Origin: Aquatica leii
Taxonomy: Eukaryota; Arthropoda; Insecta; Coleoptera; Lampyridae
DNA length: 64,000 nt
Reading direction: 5' to 3'
Assembly (NCBI GenBank): GCA_035610365.1
Contig: CM069432.1
Span: forward strand, 280,587,482-280,651,481
Below the pieces are notes generated by a model, which was not told where the DNA came from, did no database searches, and saw only the letters and a list, made by a program, of their open reading frames with translations. This document shows positions 43,501-55,500 of this stretch, piece by piece (position 1 is the stretch's first letter; the number at the start of each line of letters is the position of its first letter). A program made the position numbers and the translations under genes.

Positions 43501-46500
43501 GTTTGCAAAAATATCTTAATCGCAAGGGTGTGTAAATTCAACTATTCCTCGACAATTGACCAGAACCAAACTGGATACAAACTTTCTCCAACAGACAAAC
43601 AATTACCGGTGCTGCCACAATGTGAACAACGTAACATCAAATTTATACTGTTACCACCAAACAGTATTATTGTCTGTCAATCCTTAGATGTGTCTTTTAT
43701 TAAGTCACTTAGAACTAAGTGGCAACAACATCTTGTTACAAGCTTTAGCTGGTTACGAACCTGCACGGCCAGCTCTCAACAGTCGGAGAGAGGGTAGGGT
43801 TCCTAGAGAAGATTGAAAAAAAATAATTAAGGGCGCCAGAGCCTATCCAAAGTCAGTTTCTGCTTGCTCACCACAGAATGGTAATAAACTTGTAACTAGA
43901 TGTTAAGTTCGTAACTGCTGAAAGAAACGAATAAAAGAGAAAAACTAAATCGTTAACAACAATTGCACTTTAATTACTCGATCAAATATATCTATATCTT
44001 ATCTATCTAAATATAGTCGAAGTTAAATAGCCACATTTAAGTAAATACTAGTGAGAATATACAACATCGAATCACAGTAGGATAGGCAACTTACATGACA
44101 TAAGTGAAGAACATGACGACGAATAGTTCGCAGTAAATATCGTTTACAGAATTAGAAATATGGCAGTAACGACAATAAGGCAAAATAATTATTATAGCAA
44201 TAACATTAAATTATCACAATAAATAAGCATAAACAGCATACGTAGTATAAGCAAATTTACTAACTAATGATATTACCATTACGATAATCAGTACGAAGTT
44301 ATGATGATTGTAAGTTTCGTGAGAAACCTCGTTGACGACGAAAGAAACTTTATAAAAAACACTTACCACCAAATACAGGTGTTCCTTTTATGCGGAGGAA
44401 GCGCTTCCTTCGACACGTACCCTGTAATTAATTTTAATTGCAAATCGTGTCAATCTAATAGCTCACGAAATCCGAATCTACAAAGTCATTACTTAAATGG
44501 TAAAATGTACACATAACACAAACCGAACGTCGGATGCTGTTATACCCTTTTTCTATGATTTAATTAATTCCAACAGTAGGCCTTATAAATATTTAGAATC
44601 GTTCCAACACAATATTCGTCGAGGGTTATCTCTCGTCTTTCGGTATCGGATAGAATTCATTGGCCGGATGGTGGTAAGAATAGCCGGTGACGATACAAAT
44701 ATCCCACGATCGTAACGAAATCACAAACTTTCCCTGATGGGCTTTAAATTATAGCCAGAATGCCCTGATTTATTAGGTGGCACATGGGGCTAACCAAAAA
44801 GACATAAAATTACTTTTAATTACAGAAAGAAATAAAATTACTTACGCTGCGGAAGTAAATTAGTTAATTAAAGAAACTATATAATTTCCATCGTGTCCCT
44901 AACACGTGGATGATTTTAGAGAACGAACTTTCACTCACGCAGCCCGGAATGTTACCAGTTACAATGTTAAAGTTAAAATGTCGGAGAAGACACCGGATGT
45001 CCTTTGCGCAATACAAAGTGACCAACGAACCCGATAGATGGCGTCAACAAATATCAAAAGCAATTTTTAATTAAGTTGATATACAGGGTAATGCAATATT
45101 TAAATTTATGCACGTAACAGAATTCCCCCCCCCCCCAGCAAGATAAAAGCGTGGAGCGGAGATAACGAAACAAAAGCTAAAATGAAGACAGAAATTTAGG
45201 CATACGCCAAGGATAGAACCCTTAAATCCAAAACCAACCCAATTCCAAGAAACCCAACCCCGTGTAATCTCATCAGATTACCACAAATACAGAAGAGACA
45301 GAGCTTTTCCAGAATCTTAAGAATGCCGACAACCAAAACTGTAACAGAAGCGCACGAAGCGAAAGGTATCTCCAAGAAACCAAGAGTAATTTGATCTAAA
45401 AGCAAAGAAGAATACCAACACGGTTTACTAATTTCCGAAGCGCATAAAGCGATACCAAAAAGTAAGGTACAAACAATCAGTAACCCAATACAGTAAGGAC
45501 GTAAGTATCAAAAGAATTCCAGAGAAAAGAAAAGAACATAGGAAAGGTAGAATAAGCCCCAACCCTTAAGTACAAATATCAAAATAAGTAACCCAAAATC
45601 CCAAGTACTAATAAATCCCCAGAACTAGAACTCGAAGAAAAGAACGAAGAGGAGAGAAAAGAACGTAAGAAACTATCAGTTGCTAAGCGAACCCTTGTCA
45701 ATTATCGGTCACTGTGTTGGACTGTAACAATGAAACTTACAAGCCGATAAACGGAATAGAATATCCCAAGAAAACCCAAAGAGAACAGTAGCAAAACACA
45801 TATCCCAAGAATGACTAACAACATCCAGAAAAGCCGAGCAAGCGGAAGTACATAAAGTACAGAAAACGGAGTTGTAGTCTGTTTCAAGTTTCAGACTTAC
45901 ACAGCAAAACGAATAATTTACTAAGCCAAATGTAGCAAAAGAAAGAATTAACAAAAAAACAAATGAAGAGAAAAGAATATGGTTGCAGTGAATCCAAGAA
46001 AATAAAGAAAGACTAAGCTTAAGCAGAGAGAAAAACTTTCAAAGCAACCTCAAACAGAACCAGAAGAAAAAGGAAAGTATGAGTCAATAAAGAACAGAAA
46101 ACTTCACTTGCCAATTAAGCATCGTGAGTCAGTGCTCGTTGCGTTGGGATGTCACATTGGAACCTAAATGCCGAAGAACGGATTAGAATATTCCAGGAGC
46201 AAAAGAAACCCAAAGAAGAGAAATATCCTAACGGTGACTGACAACATCAAAAATGCCGACTGAGCGGAAGTACAAAGTACAAGAAGCGACGTTGCAGTCT
46301 ATCCCAAGTTTCAACCCAAAAACAATAAGACAAAACCCACTAACCCTAATAAAGCGAGAGAAGTAACTGAGAAAGAAAAGCAAAAGAAAAGAACCATAGT
46401 TGCGTGAATACTAAAGAAAGAAGTTATTAAAAGAAAATACCCAGAAAGTATTCAAGCAACCAATCCCGATAAAAAAACAAAAGAGATAATTGCCCTCAAG

Positions 46501-49500
46501 GCAAATCCCAAAAAGCAAAAGCAAAAATCAAAAGTAAAGAAGACAAGAAAGGATAAAAAGAGACAGACGGAGAAAGATAAGACAAGGTGTAAATGTCTGA
46601 TTCGTTCTTCTCTCCGTAGAAGAAACGAAAGGGAGTGACCAGCCCTTCGGTGCCCAACCAACCGCCCAACGAATAGAAAAAAAAAGACAAGGTATGAGAA
46701 AATGTATCAATATTAGTTATAGAACGAATGCGTACCAATTGCTGTCCAAAATTGGAAAATTTACTTCAAGACTTTAATGCCGACGAGCGGAATAGAAAAC
46801 TCAAAAATGAAAAACCAAATCCAAGAGCAGAAGAGAGAATTCTATATATGACGTACCAATCCAAAAAATGCCGACTAAGCGGATATAAATATATACAGAC
46901 GGAAAGGTAGTCTGTCCTGAAGTAAGATGGAGAAGAAAAAAACCAAAACAAAAGTACTAGAAACTTAAGCAAAGAAAAGAAAATCGGTGACAGCAATATG
47001 AAAGGAACAATTGGGTAGCACCAAGCTACAACCAACAAGATATCGACGACGTATCTAAAGACTTGAACCACCAAAACCGAAAGAAAAGAACCAAAAGAAT
47101 AGCAAAGGTCGAAAGTCGAAAGCCCAAAAAGCGAACTAGCACTTACGACGCTTGCGACGCCGATGAAAGCGAAGAGAACGATTAAGAGAAGGAGATAACA
47201 AAGAATAATTAGAAGCGACTGAAGAAGGAGATGCAAAAGCAATAGCAGCGGCTTTTACATCCGGAGAGATAGTACGATCCTTATGTAGACGCGTAGATCT
47301 TGTAGCAACACTAGTGTTGGAAAGCTTCATCGTTGCTGGCAGAACGTGACATGACCTAATAGGATTGCTTCGCTGTGCGTTCGAACAAGAACAGTGACGT
47401 ATAAACTCAGCAACCTTGGGTCTCATATGAGGCCAGTAGAAGTGATAGCGAAGAGCTTCCAACGTACTCCTAACACTGCGGTGTTCACGCTCAGATGGAA
47501 GATGGTGATCGTGGATTAATTGTTTACGTTGGTCCGAAGGGACAACTAATTTCCACACGCAAGAGTCGGACAAAGATATGCGTACACGTTTACATAGAAG
47601 ACCTTTCACAAGACACCAACGAGAGAAACGACGAGGACAAGCAGAAACTCTAGAAACCAAACCTAAGTACCAAGGATCGTTAGTAGGCCTAATAATCCTA
47701 GAAACTGAAGAAAAATTTGGAAGGAGAGAAGCTAAAGAACGAACAGGACGTACAAGTTTCTCAGTTTTAGAACGACAATGCATACAAGTAGTAGACTCAG
47801 TAGTTATAGAAGAAGGAAGTGGAGGAGTAGTAAAGGAATCAGCAACCGTATTAACAGAAACTGCGGGAGTAGCAGTAGTAATCACAGAGGATCCTAGAAG
47901 TAAGTCATTCCTTTCGGATGTTATAAGACTATGAGAATTGCTACGGTTAAAGTTCAACTCCAAACGTTTGCCTAAAGAAATCAATTGAGAAAAGGATGTA
48001 ATATCCACCAGTGCAAAATGAGATTGATACAAAGGAGCCAAGTTGCGGCGTACGATTTTTAACTGCGTCTTCTCCGAGACTGGTTCTAACAATTGCATAA
48101 AAAGATATTGCATAGTAGCAACGTACATCACAATAGATTCCTTAGGTTCCATCACTCGATTACGAATAGTATCCATTAACCGTTCATCATAATCTACAGA
48201 CAGAAATTCAGCTTTCAGCATTGCAGTAACCTCTTTCCAAGAACGTAAAGTATGTCGTTTATTTCTAAACACAAGAAGAGCTTTACCCGATAACACATCA
48301 GAAGCTGAAAGAAAAAGTTGGTGCTGAGAAACTTCACGAGACAAACACAACTCATCAATACGAATAAGGAACTCCATTAGTACAAACGGATCTTCACCAG
48401 AGAAAGTAATATTCCAATCAGTCAAGTTCATTTCCGAATCAGAGTCTGATAAAGTAAGAAGTGGTGGTTCTTTATCTGAAGAATACATAGCTAACACAAT
48501 AACAAGTAAACAAGAAACTAACCAAAGCAGTCAACTACAACAGAAATGTGCCACCACGTGTCTGGCCAAAATTCAAAATAACAGTAAGTACAAGCCGTAT
48601 TACTACCAACTATGTAATCCAATAAGAAAACAAATTAATCGACGTAGTCGAGTCAATCCAAAAAATCAAAGCGAAGGTCCGATTAAAAGAAACGTAAGCA
48701 AAGTGCTAATCTACAATCAAACTGCAGCACTAAAGAAAAATACAGAAAAAGTAAAAGTTAATGAAGTAACTCAGACGTCCAGTCTAGTAGCAATAACTAA
48801 GTAAAGAAAGCAAAGTAAAATCGAACCCACGTAAGACTCAGAAAAGATAAAAGAAATCAATAAAGCTAGAAGAACTTATGATCGCACACACTAAATCGAT
48901 AGCAAGTCAACAATATAAACTACCTATTCCTGCTAGTAATCCTATACTAATTAGAGAAAAAATCTAAACAGCAGAAAGAATTATAACTAATGAGAAATTC
49001 AAAAGAAAAAGAATCGAAAAGTCGGGTAGTCAATTTGTTACACACTAAATCGAGAGAAATTCAACAGTATAAGTTACCTATGAGTACCAGTAATCCTACG
49101 CTAATCACAATTAAAGCAAATTGTTAAAAGAAATATAGAGAATGAGAATTCGATATGAGAGAAATCGAGGCCCCAATCAGTTGGGCTGCCAATTTGTTAC
49201 AAGCTTTAGCTGGTTACGAACCTGCACGGCCAGCTCTCAACAGTCGGAGAGAGGGTAGGGTTCCTAGAGAAGATTGAAAAAAAATAATTAAGGGCGCCAG
49301 AGCCTATCCAAAGTCAGTTTCTGCTTGCTCACCACAGAATGGTAATAAACTTGTAACTAGATGTTAAGTTCGTACTGCTGAAAGAAACGAATAAAAGAGA
49401 AAAACTAAATCGTTAACAACAATTGCACTTTAATTACTCGATCAATTATATCTATATCTTATCTATCTAAATATAGTCGAAGTTAAATAGCCACATTTAA

Positions 49501-52500
49501 GTAAATACTAGTGAGAATATACAACATCGAATCACAGTAGGATAGGCAACTTACATGACATAAGTGAAGAACATGACGACGAATAGTTCGCAGTAAATAT
49601 CGTTTACATAATTAGAAATATGGCAGTAACGACAATAAGGCAAAATAATTATTATAGCATTAACATTAAATTATCACAATAAATAAGCATAAAAAGCATA
49701 CGTAGTATAAGCAAATTTACTAACTAATGATATTACCATTACGATAATCAGTACGAAGTTATGATGATTGTAAGTTTCGTGAGAAACCTCGTTGACGACG
49801 AAAGAAACTTTATAAAAAACACTTACCACCAAATACAGGTGTTCCTTTTATGCGGAGGAAGCGCTTCCTTCGACACGTACCCTGTAATTAATTTTAATTG
49901 CAAATCGTGTCAATCTAATAGCTCACAAAATCCGAATCTACAAAGTCATTACTTAAATGGTAAAATGTACACATAACACAAACCGAACGTCGGATGCTGT
50001 TATACCCTTTTTCTATGATTTAATTAATTCCAACAGTAGGCCTTATAAATATTTAGAATCGTTCCAACACAATATTCGTCGAGGGTTATCTCTCGTCTTT
50101 CGGTATCGGATAGAATTCATTGGCCGGATGGTGGTAAGAATAGCCGGTGACGATACAAATATCCCACGATCGTAACGAAATCACAAACTTTCCCTGATGG
50201 GCTTTAAATTATAGCCAGAATGCCCTGATTTATTAGGTGGCACATGGGGCTAACCAAAAAGACATAAAATTACTTTTAATTACAGAAAGAAATAAAATTA
50301 CTTACGCTGCGGAAGTAAATTAGTTAATTAAAGAAACTACATAATTTCCATCGTGTCCCTAACACGTGGATGATTTTAGAGAACGAACTTTCACTCACGC
50401 AGCCCGGAATGTTACCAGTTACAATGTTAAAGTTAAAATGTCGGAGAAGACACCGGATGTCCTTTGCGCAATACAAAGTGACCAACGAACCCGATAGATG
50501 GCGTCAACAAATATCAAAAGCAATTTTTAATTAAGTTGATATACAGGGTAATGCAATATTTAAATTTATGCACGTAACAATCTGACACAATCGAAACTAA
50601 AAAATAGATGTTGTCTTCTAAAATCTAAAGTTGCGAAGTTGCTTTGTGAGGTTCTTTTGCAGCTGAGCCCAACGTACGACAAATTATTCTTGTTGGATTT
50701 AGGAAGACCGGCATATACCCCGTAGATCAAACATTAACACTTACATGTAGTTGCGAAAAAAACGCTTTAGTTTTCAATTAAGAAGAAGTGATTAGTAACT
50801 TATTATAAGAACGAAAGCTGGTAATAGTTGCTACTACAAAAATAATACCTCGACACTTTCGAGGAGTGCAAGCTTGCATTCGACGATTTAATCTTAGGCA
50901 CCGCCGGTTTTAAATATAAACAAATTACTAAGGTACTCGTTCAGTACAAGTCAACGTTATCAGTAATACTCAATTGTGAGTGTAAACTGAAGGCTTAACT
51001 ATAGACTCGACTAAAAGTAAAAGATTAATAATCACCTTAACATACACTAAATGCAGCTGAAGGCTTGATACAAATAATAGAGTTAGGCTTAGTATATATA
51101 AAAATGTAGATAAATACGTAACACAATTGCAAAAGGATAACACAGGATAACAACGTTGAAAACGTAACGCAGTTAAACGATTAATTAATTTTACTCATAC
51201 AAATGATTATTTATTGTTCCCTTTTTACATACAAAAACATGGTAATAAAAAATCTCTAAATAAAAGCGTCGGGTTGGTTGCAACCCCTGATGAATCTACT
51301 TTTAGAGTTGTAACGTCACAAATGTGAAATTATAACACAAAATAAATGACATATAAATATTTATAAAATATTAATGGCGCATTAATAAATGAAAATCTTC
51401 TTTAGTTTCTGAACCATAGTTTTGAACGGGGAGTTAAACTTACTCGAGGAGACAATGACTGGTTAAATGAGTATAATATTTATTTAGCCGCAAAATGCGA
51501 ATTTGGAGTATGTTGGTTTCTAAGACCCCAAATATCACCCAAACATAAATTTAACAAAAACTTATATTACCTAAAAAACTAATTTCCATATCCAAAAATT
51601 GATGAGCTCGTGTATTTTTCAACCCTAAACACACAACTTCACAATCCTTAGGGGGTCTAACACCCATCTGATCACGTGCCAACTCTTAGTTCTCAATATA
51701 GTTCCTTATGGAATTACTAATCATCAACACGGCTTAATAACAACCGCGTTTATTTTTTATAAACCAACACACGAAATAAGTCACGTATGATCAAAATTTA
51801 ACAAACGGAGATGCAAAAAGTACAGAGTTAAGACGTAATTAAACATGAGCAACTAGAATCGCGTTCTCACCAGAAACGCAATATCATCAGCTGAAAACGA
51901 AATATAAATTACTAAACCAAACGAGTGTACTGCAATATAACATTAGAATTTAAATATTTGAAACCAAGTAATAATGACTGTCGGAAGTAATAAATTATAA
52001 AATGTACTCAAAAGGCATGACAATAAACTTGACCTAAATGATTCAAAGTGCATATGCATTTAAGATGAACTGTAAAAAAAATCAAAAAATGAAATAACTT
52101 TGATAAACAAATACAAAATGAATTCTACTAATATGAAATTACTCAAATGGTCTTCAAGAAAACGAAATGAATAAACGAACTCAAATACCAAGTCCTTCAT
52201 GAAAAAATACGTTCACAAATTAAACGACCGTTACAATCGTTTGATAAGCATTGTTTACTTCTTTTCTAGCTTTTTTTTTCATTTTTAGTTAGATTATTTT
52301 TAGTATATTAGTTAATCTTTACTTGTTTTTCATTCTCGTTTTTTTGTTCAAATGTCTTAATTTCTATGCCTAAAAATTTCTTTTCAGGTGTTTACAACAC
52401 TTTCCTATTTAGTGTTTACCTAGACAACAGTGTGTGTCGACTTTCTTTGTTTTATCGCGGTGACGGAGTTTTCTCTAAATCATTGTAAATTGAACCTATC

Positions 52501-55500
52501 ACCATTTCCAAAGCGGCTGTGCACGATTATAATTTTGGGGGAAGTCAAAGTTCAACTTTTTTGATTAATTTTTTTAACAAAATGGCATTGCGGAAAAGGT
52601 TGACTCAAGCCCAACTTAAAGAAGGAGAGAATTAAACCTAAGATAGTGCAGCTGCTTGGAATGAATGGTCATATGTAGTCTGCAGAAGTACCGGTCAGAT
52701 GAAAAAAAGCAGCATCTAAAAGTATACATTTTTGATCGAAGAAATTTGCATACAAACGAAAAGCTATAAATGAATGAATAAAATAAAAATATCCAACATT
52801 GCAAAAGAAGAAAAGCTTGTTTTCCATTTTGATCTCGTCTGCAACAAAGATATATAATCCAAGCATGTTTGACGCCAACATTTCCGTTAGATTTTGTCAA
52901 ACCTGCATGAGTTGTGATTGCTTTACCTTTCTAGTAAATTATCTTAGATTCGATTCTAAAGAAACTAGACAAGAAAGGAAAGTTATTGATCCTTTTGGGC
53001 ATATTCAGAAAATATCTGTAACGTGCAAATTCACCATTTCGTACTATTTTGGCTAAAGGATAGGCAACTTTGCCGTCACCCGTGTTAGATATGCGACCTC
53101 GAATAATATTTTTCGGCTTTATGCACGCAGAGGGCGCAATAGTAGTTGGCCTTCTACGGGTTTCCGGTTATTTTGTCTTACGAATTTGTTACAAGCTTTA
53201 GGTCTTACATACCTTGCACGGCCAACTCACACAGTCGGAGATAGGGGAGGTTCAAGTGAATAATGATTAAGGGCGCCAGATCATTTATAATTAACACTTC
53301 TGCCTCGATCAAGACACACGGTCCAAGCTTGTAACGAATTTTTAGGTTCGTAATCCTTGTTACTCTGGTGTTCGGGTAACCACAATTAAAAGAGAAAGGT
53401 ATGTTACCATAAAAGAAAGATTAATAGGTATAAAAACTTTAATTTAGTATCGTAGAATATTAACAAGAGTATATCTAATTCTCAATCCATAAATGCCAGA
53501 AGTATCGGCAACACACAATACATAAGTTGAGTCGAAGTGAATAGCGAAGAAAATTTCGTAATAAATGTAGTTTGTACACGCAAAATTAACATAAACAAAA
53601 GGTCCTTGAGTGGCTTTTCTGACAGCGAAAAAAATAATTAAATAAACTTACCCACAATCCAGTACCTACTTGAGCGAAGTGATTCCCCGGTAAGTGACCC
53701 TGGAATAGATATTGAATAGCAAATCGTGTCAACACAATAACTCACGAAGATAGGAAGCTACAAAATTGTTAATAATAAAGGAAATAAGATATAAAAACCC
53801 GTTGTATCGAATGCTGTTAGTTGCGATTACGAAAAGGTGGGTATCGCAATCAACTGGCGTATAAGAAATAACATCTCAAAGGCAAATGCTGGTCAAGACT
53901 TCGTTTTCGTTGTGGATAATATGCCTTCTAGAATCTTAAGCGTTCAGTGACGGTATTTATCAATAGTATTAATTCTTCATTGTTCTTTTATTAAATCGAA
54001 CATGTGGTCAATGCGTGGCGGAACGGCTACCAAATTAATAAAGAAATTACAAAAGAATCCTAACAAACCGGATGCAAATATCTTACCCTGTGCCGAATAA
54101 ATTACGTTAAATTCGTAATTAACGTATAATTTCCTGTCTATCACGGTGGATGGTACTAATAAAACTTTGGATTAGGTCAATTCACAACGACACAGACCAT
54201 CTTAAGTAGTTGACAGCTTGAAAATGAATTCCGCAACATGTCAGTAACCAGAAAGATCGGCAGAGGGCGTCAAAACCGGAATCTAATTTTAATTCGATAT
54301 ACAGGGTATTACGTTATGAAAATTTTGCACGTAACAAGTTTGTGATGGATGTGGCGAAAACGGATTGAAATCGCTAATAAATCCGCTCAAATGTCGCGTT
54401 CGTAGAACGAAGTAGCGGAATATTTCCTAACCAAAGTCATAGAGTAGCTTTCTTTCTGTCCTTTTTCATGTCTGGTTTCTCATGGATTAACGGAATCGTT
54501 AGTTTTACGAAAGCGCAATTTCTTTTATGTGAGTCGACTGATGGCGTCCTATTGTATACTTTGAGTTCGCCGAGGATCAATGAAGTGGTGTCACATGCTA
54601 ATGGGTTTTTCCTAAGTAGTTTCTGGCCGAAAAGGTATTTATGTATCATATAAGTTCCGCCGGCATAATTAAGCGAGGAATACGGCTCTACCTCGACCCT
54701 TATCCGTTCACGCACTTCGGGGTATCGACTTACGATCGCGTTGACTGCATTGTGTCAAAATTTTAAACAACGTTACAGTTTAAGTTAAATGTATTACGGA
54801 CTGACTTCGCAATATCTGTGTGATTATTTAATTATTTTTTTTAATTCACTATCAATGTCAAAATTTGCAATAATTAATGTGCGGGAATCTGTAACTATCA
54901 GAGATTTGGAAGCTCGAGTCGGATTGTGTTTCTGTCGTAAAATGAATTTCGACTAATTTATACCGGTCGTAAGCTTGACGTCAAGAACTACGGGCGGTTT
55001 TAAAATTTCACTTGCGGTAACGTATGTAACTTGCTACCGTTTATTGTATTGCGGCAGCGTAATTAATCTAGTAAAAGCATATCTGCTTCCAGAGCCTATT
55101 TTAGACCTGCTTTAACACTGTGATTTAATTGTCTTATTATTTATGTATATGTAATTTGTACCAGTGGCGTAACAGTAGATACTCATCTTTTTCTTCGAGG
55201 AAACTTCTCTTAATAAACAATTGTTATTAAGTTTGGGTATCTTTGATTTGGAAATGTACTTTGGGGGACCTCGGGTCTCATCCTACGTTCTATTAAATTG
55301 CGAGAAAAGGTGGCGCAAGGTGAGCTTACCTAAGAATATTCTCTTTACTTCGATCTTTACCCTACGACCATCTGCGGTGAGGCTAGCCGAAAGGTAAGCG
55401 TAACATGTTAGTTTAATAATAATTTTCTTTTTTTTCCCACCTCCCCCATGGGAACGTGGCATATCTCATATGTTTATTGAAACCTGCAGAACATCATATG

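Larger units (their letters stand above)
43734..50579 (-). mobile_element. Ty3/gypsy-like LTR element, young, with internal pol deletion
   Basis: Two LTRs of about 1.39 kb (43734-45119 and 49195-50579), with TG...CA ends, flank a 4.1-kb interior. ATCT lies on both sides (43730-43733 and 50580-50583). The interior has a 5' leader, a gag-integrase-zinc-finger frame, and a long non-coding 3' part. Protease, RT, RNase H and the integrase core are absent, so it must rely on enzymes from a relative to move. By eye the LTRs differ at six bases and one 1-bp gap, so the insertion is recent. Confidence 0.92.

Noticed and set aside
45125..45136. C12 run as a sequencing artefact or G-quadruplex
   Set aside because: Its position directly before the 3' LTR is explained by a polypurine tract; a single G run does not make a quadruplex.
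46452..47242. Hydrophobic minus-strand ORFs resembling membrane proteins
   Set aside because: Low-complexity Phe/Leu/Ser-rich readings of a purine-rich tract inside the gypsy element; several overlapping frames look alike, and no env features are seen.
44301..50175. Open frames at 44301-44516 and 44497-44715 repeated at 49761-49976 and 49957-50175
   Set aside because: They lie inside the two LTRs and are duplicated only because LTRs are; no domain is recognisable.
51261..51310. CCCCTGATGAATCTACTTTT as another hammerhead
   Set aside because: CTGATGA is present, but no helix II with a GAAA box follows.
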